DNA of 64,000 bases from Eubacterium sp. MSJ-33 (GCF_022174665.1 NZ_CP076562.1:2310525-2374524), one strand, 5' to 3'. Numbered from the stretch's first letter, positions 37,447-49,047 are shown. A program made the numbers and translations. The notes: generated by a model from the letters alone, not told the origin.

Positions 37447-38253
37447 ATGATATATGAATTAGCAACAATAGAAGAATTGCAGGCTGTGTACGATTTGGTG
37501 CAGCATACGATAAAAACAGTATATCCGAAATATTATCCAGCAGAAGTGGTGGGATTTTTCTGTGAGCTTCACAGCAAGGAGGCGATAAAAAGAGATATCG
37601 AAAATGGATATGTAAGTGTCCTCAAAATAGACGGAAATATGATTGGCACAGGCTGTTTTGAAGATAATCATATTACAAGAGTTTATGTTTTGCCGGAACA
37701 CCAGAAAATGGGTTAAGGAACATTTATAATAAAGAATATCGAAGCTCAGATTAGCGAAAAATATGATAAGGCATATCTGGATGCTTCATTGCCTGCATCA
37801 GCACTTTATGAAAAACTGGGATTTTCTACAATAAAGCATGAGCGTTATCTGGTAGAAAATGGAGTGATACTTGCCTATGAGGTTATGGAAAAAGAACTTA
37901 ATAAGGCGTCTACAGTCATTTGTTATGATGGAAGAAGGTTCATTCCCAAAATGAATTCCGAGAATGGCGAGGTTAACGAACAGACTACTTTTACATATCA
38001 TCAGAATGGAAAATTGTTATGGGCAGACTACAGTGGTGGCGATATATTGAGGGGTTCTTTGATAGGTACAGTATCAATTAACGGAGAACTTGATTTTGTA
38101 TATCATCATATAAATCAGGTAATGCAGGTAAAAACTGGAAAGTGTCATAGTGTACCAATTGTATTAGAGGATGGGAAAATAGAACTTTCGGAGAAATGGA
38201 AATGGACAAGTGGAAATTATTCTGAGGGAGAGTCTTTGCTGGTAGAGGTGTAG
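37447..38253 (+). pseudogene. GNAT acetyltransferase with C-terminal extra domain, broken by in-frame TAA
   Basis: From ATG 37447 (GGAGA six bases upstream) the GNAT frame runs to VYVLPEHQKMG, then meets TAA at 37714-37716 where Tyr is expected (MGYGT), and continues in the same frame with GTFIIKNIEAQISEKYDKAY and ASALYEKLGF. After the acetyltransferase a ~95-residue domain follows (FTYHQNGKLLWADYSGGDIL), seen in proteins loosely named N-acetylglutamate synthase or MoaF-like. A single base change explains the break. A restart at ATG 37789 would give only the C-terminal domain. Confidence 0.8.
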
Positions 38254-38254
38254 G

Positions 38255-38725
38255 ATGAAAGAAAACTATGAATATAAAAAAGCAACCATAGCAGACATAG
38301 ATGAACTTGTAAGAACTAGAATTATTGTTCTTCGTGCAGCAAACAAACTATCGAATGATATGGATATGTCATTGGTGGAAAAAGAATCCTATGAGTATTA
38401 TAAGAACGCATTAGAAACTGGTGAGCATATTGCATATCTGGTGTATGATAACGAAACCTTTATTGGCGCTGGTGGTGTCAGTTTTTATCAGGTTATGCCG
38501 ACATATCATAATCCAACAGGTAAAAAGGCTTATATTATGAATATGTATACGGCACCGGCATATCGGAGACAGGGGATTGCATTTCATACATTAGATTTAC
38601 TGGTAAAGGATATAAGGAAACAAGGCGTATCACAGATTACTTTAGAGGCGACAGAGATGGGACGACCAGTGTATGAAAAATATGGATTCGTAAAAATGGA
38701 AGATGAAATGGAGCTGATCAAATGA
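38255..38725 (+). CDS. GNAT family N-acetyltransferase
   Basis: A 156-aa acetyltransferase with the acetyl-CoA motif PAYRRQGIAFHTLDLL near residue 105 and PVYEKYGF at the C-terminus. A start two bases after the previous stop and a four-base overlap (ATGA) with the next gene show an operon. The N-terminal YKKATIADIDELVRTR is common in family members of unknown substrate. Confidence 0.85.
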   Translation: MKENYEYKKATIADIDELVRTRIIVLRAANKLSNDMDMSLVEKESYEYYKNALETGEHIAYLVYDNETFIGAGGVSFYQVMPTYHNPTGKKAYIMNMYTAPAYRRQGIAFHTLDLLVKDIRKQGVSQITLEATEMGRPVYEKYGFVKMEDEMELIK

Positions 38726-39357
38726 CAAGAGTTTATTTCGTGCGTCATGCACAGCCGGAACACGAATGGGAAGAAGACAGGACAAGACCTTTGACGGAAG
38801 AGGGTAAGAAAGATTCTGCAATTGTGCTGGAATTTTTGAAGGATAAGAAAATAGATGCGTTTTATTGTAGTCCGTATAAACGTAGTATGGATACCATTGC
38901 AGAGGCAGCAGATTTTTTCACAAAAGAGATTATAACAGATGAGAGATTGAGGGAGCGCGAAAAAGGACCTGATGGAAACAATCACGGAATGTTCCAGAAA
39001 CGATGGGCTGATCATAATTATCATGAAGAAGGTGGAGAGTCCATTGCTATGGTGCAAAAACGTAACATAGAGGCACTGAATGAGATTTTATCAGATAATA
39101 CGGATAAAGATATTGTTATAGGAACCCATGGTACTGCCCTTAGTACGATATTGAATTTTTATGATAGTAATTTTGGCTGTGAAGATTTTCTGCGAATTAT
39201 AGATTGGATGCCATATATTATCGAACTGGACTTTGAAAGTAGCTGTAACGAAATGGAATCTGAATGTCCAATTTACAGTTTTAAGTTGATTGCCAAACAG
39301 GAACATTGTTATATAGAGAAGGAATTTAAGGGGAAGCAGCGTGCGGATAAAAAGTAA
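38722..39357 (+). CDS. Histidine phosphatase family protein
   Basis: A 211-aa phosphoglycerate mutase-like phosphatase. The catalytic His is in YFVRHAQPE at residues 5-13, supported by YCSPYKRSMDT, the acidic LREREKG and a second His in VIGTHGTALS. It is translationally coupled to the preceding GNAT. The substrate is not evident. Confidence 0.85.
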   Translation: MTRVYFVRHAQPEHEWEEDRTRPLTEEGKKDSAIVLEFLKDKKIDAFYCSPYKRSMDTIAEAADFFTKEIITDERLREREKGPDGNNHGMFQKRWADHNYHEEGGESIAMVQKRNIEALNEILSDNTDKDIVIGTHGTALSTILNFYDSNFGCEDFLRIIDWMPYIIELDFESSCNEMESECPIYSFKLIAKQEHCYIEKEFKGKQRADKK

Positions 39358-39387
39358 TATTGTTTTATCTAAGGAAGGATTGTAGTT

Positions 39388-39510
39388 ATGCAATATGCAA
39401 GAAAATTAAGAAAAGGTGACAAAGTAGCGATTGTAAGCTTGTCAAGTGGAATGCTTGGTGAAGAATTCTGCAGTCATAATATTGAGATTTTGGTGTGGAA
39501 GCAGGTGTAA
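39388..39510 (+). pseudogene. Remnant of an S66 (LD-carboxypeptidase/MccF-like) peptidase gene
   Basis: ATG 39388, with AAGGAAGG upstream, encodes MQYARKLRKGDKVAIVSLSS and GMLGEEFCSHNIEI, the usual N-terminus of S66 peptidases; then the similarity breaks off and a stop follows at residue 41. The full gene would be about 300 residues. The next ~230 bases hold no long frame and look like decayed coding sequence. Confidence 0.6.
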
Positions 39511-39745
39511 TAGACAACCTGACAGCCACAGGAATTTATTCATTGTGAATAATAAAAAAAGTAGATTATATCAAGCCGATGGAAAATTATCGGTGCAGAT
39601 ACTGCAACTAATTTGCTACTAAAAACTTTGAAAACGATGCGAAAAGAGTGATATTTGGCGAAATAGAAGTGCCCAAAATGCAGGAAATATCAGCATTTAT
39701 GAGTTGTCGATAAAAACCTCGGGAAGAGTTTGAATAACGGATTAA

Positions 39746-39788
39746 AATGCCGAAAGCCCGTGTCTATGCGGGTTTCCGGCATTTGTTT
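39746..39788 (+). terminator. Rho-independent terminator after the accessory run
   Basis: A 15-bp stem with two G-T pairs (39746-39760 with 39769-39783) is followed by TGTTTT. Confidence 0.85.
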
Positions 39789-39893
39789 TATCAAATGGCG
39801 TTGGCTTGGCGCTATTTGTGAAGTGGGGAGTAATGAGTTGGATGCACTATTTAATGTAATCTATTTTATGTATCCCAATGGGAGGAAAATGCT

Positions 39894-40601
39894 ATGGCAG
39901 TATATGTAATGTCTGACTTGCACGGAAACTATGAAGGATTTATGTCTATACTTGAGCAGGTTCATTTTTCAGAGGCGGATGAGCTATATGTTGATGGAGA
40001 TATTGTGGATAGAGGGCGCGACGGAATAAAGATTCTTCAATATATGATGATGCAACCTAATATGTATCCGATTATTGGCAATCATGAATATGCTTTGAGG
40101 CAGGTGCTGAACTTTGTTACACAGGAAATAACAGAGGAAATGATTCGTAAGATTGATGAAAAAAATCTACAGAATATTATCGAGTATCAGAATATTGGTG
40201 GGCAGATCACATTGGACGAATTTCATAAACTTACAAAGGAAGAACAGCAGGATATTATGGATTATTTGGAAGAGTTTGCTGCTTATGAAGATATATGGGT
40301 AAATGGAAAAGAATTTGTCATCATTCACGCTGGATTTATTAATTTCAGATCCGAAAGGAAGCTGGAAGATTATCAGTTATATGAACTGATTTTCAAGGCC
40401 CCTGATTATGAACGGGTATATTTTGAGGATAAGTATCTTGTAACAGGACATTTGCCGACGCGTGCTATTTATGGTGCGAAACCTGATGAGATTTATATCG
40501 CAAATAACCATATAGCAATAGACTGTGCGTCAGGCTATGGTGGAAGAGTTGGCTGTATCCGGTTGGATGATTTTAAATGTTTTTATTCTAAGGATAATTA
40601 G
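39894..40601 (+). CDS. PPP-type metallophosphatase (serine/threonine phosphatase-like)
   Basis: A 235-aa calcineurin-like phosphatase with all family blocks: MSDLHGNYEGF (D, H metal ligands), DGDIVDRGRDG (GDxVDRG), IGNHEYA (GNHE) and VTGHLPTRA (GH). Size and motifs match bacterial PrpA/ApaH-like protein or dinucleotide phosphatases. GGGAGG precedes the ATG. It is convergent with the ClpB-FtsH fusion gene across a terminator. A clear paralogue is at 60248. Confidence 0.88.
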   Translation: MAVYVMSDLHGNYEGFMSILEQVHFSEADELYVDGDIVDRGRDGIKILQYMMMQPNMYPIIGNHEYALRQVLNFVTQEITEEMIRKIDEKNLQNIIEYQNIGGQITLDEFHKLTKEEQQDIMDYLEEFAAYEDIWVNGKEFVIIHAGFINFRSERKLEDYQLYELIFKAPDYERVYFEDKYLVTGHLPTRAIYGAKPDEIYIANNHIAIDCASGYGGRVGCIRLDDFKCFYSKDN

Positions 40602-40611
40602 GAAACGAAAG

Positions 40612-40644
40612 AAAGCTCCATGCATGCAACATGGAGCTTTTAAT
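40612..40644. terminator. Bidirectional terminator between phosphatase and AAA protease genes
   Basis: A perfect 11-bp stem (AAAGCTCCATG with CATGGAGCTTT) with A-rich and T-rich flanks serves both convergent genes. Confidence 0.85.
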
Positions 40645-40650
40645 ATTGAA

Positions 40651-43600
40651 TCATTTTCCCAGTATAATCCGCTCTATATCTTCAAAATCCAGATGTGCTT
40701 TCTCAATTAACTCATCGGCAAGCTGCTCGATCGTGTCTTTGTTCTCAGTAAGAATCTGAATTGTCTGATCTAATTGTGTCTGCAGAATTTCGTTTAGTTT
40801 TGCGTAGTATTTTTCTGCTAGCGGCGATTGCAGCATAAGTTCTTCGTTGATGGCAGGCAGGAAACCTTCTTCCATACCAAAACGGCTGAGAATATTCCGT
40901 GCTATATAAGTTGCAGAGGACAGATCGTTGGAAGCTCCGTCAGTTAAGCCTTGCGGGGTACCGTTGAAGACGATTTCGGCGGCTCTGCCGGCTAGCTTTA
41001 TCTGGATTCGGTGTAACAGATCTTCCCGGCTGAAATTAAAGCCATTCTCGTTTTCTTCTTCCCGTACCATGCCGAGGTAATCACCTCTTGCAACCAATGT
41101 CGCAAACTGAGGTTTAAACTGATCCTTATAGAGATAACACATATAAGCATGACCCGCTTCGTGAAGCGCGGTTGTTTTGATATGATATGGCGCAATCTTC
41201 ATTTTTTCTCCATAGACACTCTCGTCAAAAGTGTCGCGAAGAATTTCTAGTGTCAATGGTTCATCGGAAGCATAAGCGTTTCCGATGGCAAGATTCAGTG
41301 CATTTTCCAATTCTGCAATGGAAAAACCAGCCGTATGTTTCGCGAAAGTTTCAAGTTCACCAGCAGTAAAATCGTTTAGATTATAATCCTTTGATGCAAG
41401 TGCAGTCTTTTTCATTTCCAGGAACTGAATACGTTCATCCTTACTTGGCAGGTCAACGTATACCTTCTTGCTGAATCGACGTAACAATGCAGGGGAAAGG
41501 TAAATCCTGTTTCCGTGTAATCCGGGGGCATCTGCAAAATTGGTTGCTGCAATTACGAATACAGGACGATCACTCGTGGATGCGAAACCATCCATTTCCG
41601 TAAGCAGACTGTTTAACAGTGTTGCGCGGTACTCATCGGTAGTCGTCCGATCCTTTGCGAAAGCATCGATCTCGTCAATAAAGACAACACTTGGAGCGTA
41701 TTTTCGCGCAAGCCGGAATATATGGGATATATTTTTTTCGCCATTTACAAATTGAGCTCCGGTTGTTGAGATGAACGGACAATCTGCTTCACAGGCGAGC
41801 GCTCTTGCAAGTTTTGTTTTACCGGTCCCGGGAGGACCATATAAAAGAATGCCTTTGGAGATTGCCATACCGGTCTGTAAATATTCGTCCGGGTCTTTTA
41901 AGAACTGGATAAATCTTCGAAGCTCTGCTTTGGCATTATCAGCTCCGATCACATCATCAAAAGTTGTATCCGGTTTTTCTGCGTCGGATATTGTGACTTC
42001 AGTCGCATCGGTTGTCATATTGTTAACAAGTTTGAAGTTTAATAATGTCAGATCAATGCGGTCATTCTCGATTTGCTGCCCGATGTTAAACTCCAATGCC
42101 CGTCCTTTGGAAGTGATGTGTTCGATCTTTTTAGACAGGAATAATTCGTAGATTAAATTGTTTACCTGTCTGGTGCAATCTTCATCGGTCTGTCCGACGA
42201 AATCCAGAAAGCCTTTTACACCCTGGTTCTGCAGTTCGATTCGATCCACCAGACTGATATGTTCATTCATCTCCATAATGTAGATCGGTGGCATATTATT
42301 CTGCTTTAAGAGCCAGCGAAGGACATTGGTTCCGCGGCTGTTGAGATGCAGAATTCCTTCAAAATGATCTTCCGTTTCATTGTCTGGCGATGTAATAGCA
42401 AAATAGGGATCGACTAAAATCGCAGAGATTTTATGTTCGTTCATGATTTCAATGATTTTGCTCTGTTTTCCTTCTTCATTTTCTGCGCTGGTGTCCCAGG
42501 CATCGTATCTTCGATACCAGTCGGTTTGCTCATCGACTTTCTGACGATCTGCCCGATAGGAAACCATGATGATATTTGACTTTTTTGATGGAATCAAAAG
42601 CTCTTTTGCCAATGGTTCTGAATCTGCAACATCAAAATGTATGTGGGAAATCATTTCTCCGTTTTCGTTTTGATATTTTCCCGGAGTCTCCCCTGCACGT
42701 TCTGCGACAGTGTAGAGTGTGTCAATCAGGAATTTCTTACTTCGTTCCTGTGCCACTCTGGCATCAAGCCGTGAACCGAGATGGTACAAAAACAGATAAG
42801 GAAATTGTGATTCGTTATAGCTGCAGGAAAGTCCAAACTGTTGTGACAGTAAATCCGCGCCATTTTTAAGCCCCTGTTTGATAATAGGAACAAGCTTGGC
42901 AGGATTCATATGGTCAAATCCGATAATATAGCCTTTGGATAATCTCGATAGAATCTCGGTTGGCATTTTCGGAGTTCCGTTTGAATCTTTGTCTTGCTTT
43001 AATGCATCAATAATGATCGTCTCAGGAAGTGCGGAAATCTTCATATTTCGCTTTTCTTCGTAGAAATCACGTCCGGCATTGGTTGTGAAAATCACAATGG
43101 TTTTTGTGAAATCAACGTTTTCCTTTGTATATAAGCTTTGGAGAGTTCCCCCTTCTAAAATAGGGAGGAAGAGCCGGATGACATTGGGATGCGCCTTTTC
43201 AATCTCATCAAAAATCAGAACGGCATTTGGGTGCTCGCTCACGTATTTAGTAAGCTTTCCGTCTTCTGCATCTTTCCAGGTTGATTCAAAACCATTTATA
43301 GAATGCGTAGACTGGGAATCTGTATAATCGCTCATCTGAAAGATTTCGCTTGGACGATTCAGATATTTGGCAGCAGTGGTGGCAAGGTATGTTTTTCCTA
43401 CGCCTGGGGGACCAACAAATAAAAACGTAGATTCTGGTCCGTTGACTGTCCTGTTTCGGTTAAATTGTCCGGTGAACAGGCCCTGAATAAACAAACTGAC
43501 TGCAGCATCCTGACCAATTACTTTGCTGGACAGATCTTTACGAAGGTTGGCAAAATAAGAAGAACTTGACATAAAATCAGAGAATATCGAATCCTCATCG

Positions 43601-44100
43601 TCCTGTTCGCAATCAAGCACAAAAATATCATCCAGCGTAGCAATTTGATGCGCATTTTTTTTACTTTCAAATAATGAAATAAGATTGGTGACGAAGACAG
43701 AATTGTCGTGTCTCCATTCGTATTTCAGATTAGCTTCTATTTGCCGTAACCGATGCTCTTCTGTAAAACCGGAATATAATCCTTTTTCAATATACTCAAT
43801 CCAGATGTTATAAGTAGATAGATTTTTTTGAAAGTTCGTCAGATATTTGCGTAAATTATTTGAAATCTTAGGTTCATCGAGCGTGCCGGCTTTCAGTCCC
43901 AGATAGGAATCGTAAATTCCGGCAATAAATAACTGTGGACACAGATATCTGTCCAAATCGGTTTTTGCTTTATCTAATATCCCTACACTTAAAAACGGGG
44001 TTGTCTGCTGAAATAAAACAATTCCATACTCTATAGTATCCCAGATTTCCTGTGATACACAAAACTTGTATTTGTCGTGCCAGCTTTGAAATGTAGCCAT
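40651..44100 (-). CDS. Soluble fusion of a ClpB-like AAA+ module and an FtsH-like AAA+/M41 protease
   Basis: A 1149-aa protein with no membrane segment. Residues 1-180 are helical and unknown. Residues 190-470 are an AAA+ domain of ClpA/B type (VIGQDAAV, Walker A GPPGVGKT at 230-237, Walker B LIFDEIEKAHP at 295-305, TTNAG sensor). Residues ~508-640 look like a receiver/flavodoxin-like fold (IIMVSYRADR, AILVDPYF). Residues 713-965 are an FtsH-type AAA+ domain (DVIGADNAKAEL, GPPGTGKT at 755-762, VVFIDEIDAF at 805-814, IAATNFAD). Residues 970-1149 are an M41 peptidase with HEAGH at 980-984 and LAGRAAEIV; the third zinc ligand is probably Asp in GASNDLSSAT. AGGAGG precedes the start. It should unfold and degrade proteins in the cytosol. 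Confidence 0.88.
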   Translation of the reverse strand: MATFQSWHDKYKFCVSQEIWDTIEYGIVLFQQTTPFLSVGILDKAKTDLDRYLCPQLFIAGIYDSYLGLKAGTLDEPKISNNLRKYLTNFQKNLSTYNIWIEYIEKGLYSGFTEEHRLRQIEANLKYEWRHDNSVFVTNLISLFESKKNAHQIATLDDIFVLDCEQDDEDSIFSDFMSSSSYFANLRKDLSSKVIGQDAAVSLFIQGLFTGQFNRNRTVNGPESTFLFVGPPGVGKTYLATTAAKYLNRPSEIFQMSDYTDSQSTHSINGFESTWKDAEDGKLTKYVSEHPNAVLIFDEIEKAHPNVIRLFLPILEGGTLQSLYTKENVDFTKTIVIFTTNAGRDFYEEKRNMKISALPETIIIDALKQDKDSNGTPKMPTEILSRLSKGYIIGFDHMNPAKLVPIIKQGLKNGADLLSQQFGLSCSYNESQFPYLFLYHLGSRLDARVAQERSKKFLIDTLYTVAERAGETPGKYQNENGEMISHIHFDVADSEPLAKELLIPSKKSNIIMVSYRADRQKVDEQTDWYRRYDAWDTSAENEEGKQSKIIEIMNEHKISAILVDPYFAITSPDNETEDHFEGILHLNSRGTNVLRWLLKQNNMPPIYIMEMNEHISLVDRIELQNQGVKGFLDFVGQTDEDCTRQVNNLIYELFLSKKIEHITSKGRALEFNIGQQIENDRIDLTLLNFKLVNNMTTDATEVTISDAEKPDTTFDDVIGADNAKAELRRFIQFLKDPDEYLQTGMAISKGILLYGPPGTGKTKLARALACEADCPFISTTGAQFVNGEKNISHIFRLARKYAPSVVFIDEIDAFAKDRTTTDEYRATLLNSLLTEMDGFASTSDRPVFVIAATNFADAPGLHGNRIYLSPALLRRFSKKVYVDLPSKDERIQFLEMKKTALASKDYNLNDFTAGELETFAKHTAGFSIAELENALNLAIGNAYASDEPLTLEILRDTFDESVYGEKMKIAPYHIKTTALHEAGHAYMCYLYKDQFKPQFATLVARGDYLGMVREEENENGFNFSREDLLHRIQIKLAGRAAEIVFNGTPQGLTDGASNDLSSATYIARNILSRFGMEEGFLPAINEELMLQSPLAEKYYAKLNEILQTQLDQTIQILTENKDTIEQLADELIEKAHLDFEDIERIILGK

Positions 44101-44137
44101 AGTGTCCTCCTATGAAATAGATATAATGTGTGGCTTT

Positions 44138-46216
44138 CTATAACCTGCTTTTGACATAATCCCGAATAAAGAAATCATCTCCGGGCATCTGACAGCCAAC
44201 AATATAGAGTCCTTCGCTATCTGAGCAGCGGATGACATGTCCATCAAGCTCATCGTGCTGCGGTAAGTCAAAGTTGTGGATTTTTACATGGATATCGACA
44301 CCTTTGTGCGTTGCAAAGTAGTTGTCGTGTGTCAGAAATGCGAATCCATTTGCACTCAGGTTATCCAGTTTGCCCTGAATCGTTGTTGTGCCGTCGGAAA
44401 GGGTAATTGTACAGGCGTTTGTGATATCCAGCCGCGGATATTTGCGCCGGTTGTTGATCTTTGGACGCGACTCAATCTGGACTGTAAAGCTGGAAGCTGC
44501 TTCCTTTGCTGTGTGTATGATTTTTGCAGAGTTCCAGCAGTAGAGTACATTTCCGACCGTGACTTGAAGCCTGCATTCGGTAAGATCCGGAAGCTTCGGT
44601 GCGTTTGCCAGAGAGATTGACAACGTGTTATTCTCACATGCAAGTACTTCACCGTAGTAGTTTTGCGTTTCGCCAAGCGTGACTGTCAACTTCATGCCGG
44701 GTTTGATATCCTCGGTTCCCATGAATCCGCCGATACCAAGTTCACACATGAGAGATTCGATTACTGTCTCAATAGAATTGATATTGTTTGCAGATTCATC
44801 ATATTTGCTCAGCATGCGGTTGTTGATTTCGTTGGAATCGCTGATGCAGGTCGTCATATCGCCAACGATGTCGGTAACCTGATTTAAGTTGTCTACCAGA
44901 TGTATATTGGAAGCTTCTACTTCTTTCATTGCATGATCGATAACCTGAATATTTTTTCCTATCTTGTTTGTGTCGGAAGCGATTTCTGTCATATTCTTGC
45001 CGGTCTGGGTTACTTTCGTCAATGTGAGCTGAATCAGCTTCAGCGTTTCTTCCATAGAAGCGGTCATTCGCTCGGAGGTTTCTTCCAGATGTTCTAGTGC
45101 CTGACGGATTTGACTTGAAGAAGACTTTGTTTCTTCGCTTAATGTCCGGATTTGTTCGGCTACGACAGCAAAACCTTTGCCTGCGTCCCCGACACGGGCA
45201 GCTTCGATGGAAGCATTCAATGCCAGAAGGTTCGTCTGGGAAGTGATATTTTCGATGATTCCGGTTTCATTTTTTACCATGGCGAATTCCGTTTTGAAAT
45301 TCTGCAGAGTCTGTTCGATTTCGCCGGACAGAGATGCCATCGTGGTGGTTGTCGTCACCAGATCATCCAAATCAGCAGAACTGACCTTTGCATGTTGCAT
45401 AGAGGTGGATGTCAGAGAAACCATCTGTTCAATCATTTCTGCAACGTGGTTTACCTGTGCGTGGATGTCAGAGGTCATTTCGTTGGAGGAAGTGGTGCTG
45501 TTTTGTAAATCGGTGTTGTGGTCATTTAATTTCTGTAAACTGTCTACAACAATCGTTGCGCCATGGCTGTTTTCGGAAGCCAGCTCGCGGACAACCGTGA
45601 TTCCGTTTGTGATAGTGTTACATGCCTGTTTTACCTGCTCCACCGTTGTGATTACGCGTTGTAGATCGGCTTTGATACTGTCAGTCATGGCACCATCGGA
45701 TTCATTTAAGTGCCGGATGGACATGACATAACAGATATAGCAGAGGATGATACAGGCAACCTCTAATTGATAGTCTTTCATATTCGTGGCTGAATTGAAT
45801 CCCAGTGAGATACGATAGGCTGCACTGCCGATGATAATCAGGGAGTTCACGATGCCGCAGCTCACCATGAATTTGACGCTTTTATAAAGCACCAGAAGAC
45901 TGGTGACAGGCAGAATATAGGTAAATGCAATCGGAGATTCGGTCGTACAAAGCACGAATGTGTAGAAGATTCCATAGCCAATCACCAGATTGAATTTGTA
46001 TTGATCGGTGTCAAAACCTTTTACACGGAGTAGAATCTCGCCGGCAAGGATTGGCAGCCAGCACAGAATCAAGAATATAAGATAGTAAGATGTTCCACGC
46101 AGATGGTTTGCTACATCAGCGCCATAATTGGCAGACAGCAAAGCCGCGAAGATGATCCAGATACGTCTGGCTCTGCGGTTTGCTTTTTCTTTAAAAACAG
46201 TTTCATCATATTTCAT
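44138..46216 (-). CDS. Methyl-accepting chemotaxis-like receptor with C-terminal PilZ domain
   Basis: A 692-aa protein. Five or six membrane helices fill residues ~15-175 with no large outer sensor. Residues ~180-500 are the coiled signalling domain with the conserved tip ([20 protein letters not shown], then [15 protein letters not shown]). Residues ~500-590 form a YcgR-like N-domain. Residues 595-692 are a PilZ domain with the c-di-GMP residues in RRKYPR and DNLSANGF. It therefore links a chemoreceptor-type output to c-di-GMP. GGAGGAGG precedes the start. It is immediately upstream of the ClpB-FtsH fusion in the same direction (37 bases) and may share its transcript. Confidence 0.88.
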   Translation of the reverse strand: MKYDETVFKEKANRRARRIWIIFAALLSANYGADVANHLRGTSYYLIFLILCWLPILAGEILLRVKGFDTDQYKFNLVIGYGIFYTFVLCTTESPIAFTYILPVTSLLVLYKSVKFMVSCGIVNSLIIIGSAAYRISLGFNSATNMKDYQLEVACIILCYICYVMSIRHLNESDGAMTDSIKADLQRVITTVEQVKQACNTITNGITVVRELASENSHGATIVVDSLQKLNDHNTDLQNSTTSSNEMTSDIHAQVNHVAEMIEQMVSLTSTSMQHAKVSSADLDDLVTTTTTMASLSGEIEQTLQNFKTEFAMVKNETGIIENITSQTNLLALNASIEAARVGDAGKGFAVVAEQIRTLSEETKSSSSQIRQALEHLEETSERMTASMEETLKLIQLTLTKVTQTGKNMTEIASDTNKIGKNIQVIDHAMKEVEASNIHLVDNLNQVTDIVGDMTTCISDSNEINNRMLSKYDESANNINSIETVIESLMCELGIGGFMGTEDIKPGMKLTVTLGETQNYYGEVLACENNTLSISLANAPKLPDLTECRLQVTVGNVLYCWNSAKIIHTAKEAASSFTVQIESRPKINNRRKYPRLDITNACTITLSDGTTTIQGKLDNLSANGFAFLTHDNYFATHKGVDIHVKIHNFDLPQHDELDGHVIRCSDSEGLYIVGCQMPGDDFFIRDYVKSRL

Positions 46217-46445
46217 AAGTTCCCTCCTCCGTGGAAATGTATCTAAATATGTATAGTTGACGGTAAAAACTCATTTGATTTATATTTTACTATACTGGGT
46301 AACGAAAGTAAACGGAAATTGAGAGGTGTGGTTGGACTTCGTCTATGTTAAAATCATACAGAGATTTTCATTTGTCCGTTGCATCTGATACGGATTTGAA
46401 GTAAGCTATTAGGTAAATTACTATATAATACGAGGAGGAACAAAA

Positions 46446-46925
46446 ATGAATCAAAAAGGAAATGTAGCTTCCGCAATCGGTTCTATTCTGTTAGGAATAT
46501 TGCTGATTATAATGAAAGGTAAAATCATCACGGTGGCAATTACGATGCTTGCTGTATTTGTGATTATCGGAGCCATTGCTGATTTTATGGCAGGATTAAC
46601 AAATATTGGAATCATGAAATCAGTTGCAGGTGTTTGTATCTTGGTCTTTGGATGGATATTTGCAAGCCTTGCGTTTTATATTCTGGCAGCCGGAATTATT
46701 GTAATGGGACTGCTGCAGATTTCAGCAATCAAAAAGACGATGCCTGTGAATCTGACGGCGGCAGAACGCTTTCAGGAGTATTTTAAACCGGGATTGATGG
46801 TTGTTGCTGGTGCATGTCTGCTTTTTAACCAGAGCGGAACGATTGCATGGGCATTTATCGCGACAGGAGTATTGCTCGTGATAAATGGACTGATGACATT
46901 GATTGGAGCCAATAAAACATATTAG
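46446..46925 (+). CDS. DUF308 / HdeD-like membrane protein
   Basis: A 159-aa protein with six short hydrophobic segments typical of the DUF308/HdeD family of small membrane proteins, which in enteric bacteria is tied to acid stress. GAGGAGG precedes ATG 46446. It converges with the GntR gene, the two stop codons overlapping by four bases. Confidence 0.7.
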   Translation: MNQKGNVASAIGSILLGILLIIMKGKIITVAITMLAVFVIIGAIADFMAGLTNIGIMKSVAGVCILVFGWIFASLAFYILAAGIIVMGLLQISAIKKTMPVNLTAAERFQEYFKPGLMVVAGACLLFNQSGTIAWAFIATGVLLVINGLMTLIGANKTY

Positions 46926-47644
46926 ACAGAGACAACTGTATCAAAGGCAAATAAATCCGGGCGGTTTCTTGATATTGTGTACTCGAATTGAATGCCGTCT
47001 GTGTTGTATACGTGGGAAGTGATAACGGCGAGACAGTTGTAACCATCAAGAGATAGATATTTCTCATCAAACGGCGTGGTTCGTTCGATTGTGACGCAAC
47101 GTTTAACAGTCTTGATCGTCATGCCGGCTACATCTTCGATATACCGAAACAGAGAGCCTTTTAAATCTTCTTCTGTAAGATTCGGTACAAGATCTTTGCG
47201 TAGAAGTGTATTGTCAATCATTTTTGCAATTCCATTGACCGAACGCAGACGCTGGATAAAAAATACTTCCGTGTCTGGTTCAAACCCACTTTTTTCAGCT
47301 GTTGCGGCATTGATTGTCATGGATTTGAATGTAATAACATGATTAACGACAGAAAAACCTTGTTCGGCTGCAGCCTGACAAAGCCCTTCTAAGGAATTGG
47401 GGCCAACATAATTTTCACGAGTGGGAGCGGGCGTATAGATGATATGGACGCCACGTCCCTGAATGGATTGTGTATACCCAAGTGAGGTCAGCTTTGCAAT
47501 AGCACGCCGCAAGGTGTTTCTGGAGCAGTTGTATTGTTTGGTCAACTCATTTTCAGATGGCAGCAATGTTTGACTTCTGTATTGCTGTGACTCTATTTTA
47601 TTCTTTAAATCTTCAAAGATTGTTTCATATATGGATTTCGGCAT
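46922..47644 (-). CDS. GntR/UTRA-family repressor, TreR/BglR-like
   Basis: A 240-aa regulator with an N-terminal winged helix (LLPSENELTKQYNCSRNTLR, then RAIAKLTSLGY) at residues ~25-70 and a UTRA ligand-binding domain from ~90 to the end. Such regulators usually sense a sugar phosphate and control the neighbouring phospho-glycosidase or PTS genes. It lies back to back with a truncated GH1 gene, its likely former target. No PTS gene is present in the window. Confidence 0.82.
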   Translation of the reverse strand: MPKSIYETIFEDLKNKIESQQYRSQTLLPSENELTKQYNCSRNTLRRAIAKLTSLGYTQSIQGRGVHIIYTPAPTRENYVGPNSLEGLCQAAAEQGFSVVNHVITFKSMTINAATAEKSGFEPDTEVFFIQRLRSVNGIAKMIDNTLLRKDLVPNLTEEDLKGSLFRYIEDVAGMTIKTVKRCVTIERTTPFDEKYLSLDGYNCLAVITSHVYNTDGIQFEYTISRNRPDLFAFDTVVSV

Positions 47645-47754
47645 AGCAACCCCCTGTTTTTCTGTGCAAATGTTCTATGGAATAAAAATATTATAAATGT
47701 GCTTGAAAATAGTTTCAAGATGTTTAAACAAGTTTGTTGAAAGTGCATAACTAG

Positions 47755-48990
<1,236 letters not shown>

Positions 48991-49047
48991 GAAATCAGAA
49001 CAGAAATAAATTGAACTATGAGTTCAATGAAAATGAGAGAAAAAAAC

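Noticed and set aside
39765..39776. TATGCGGGTTTC as the right end of the outer element
   Set aside because: It is the 3' arm of a complete terminator hairpin, and no GGCAACA arm sites lie near it; the similar word at 35634 has arm sites close by. Kept only as an alternative.
45177..45731. 184-codon plus-strand frame opposite the chemoreceptor gene
   Set aside because: Lies antisense to the conserved signalling tip; composition is that of a reverse-complement coding shadow.
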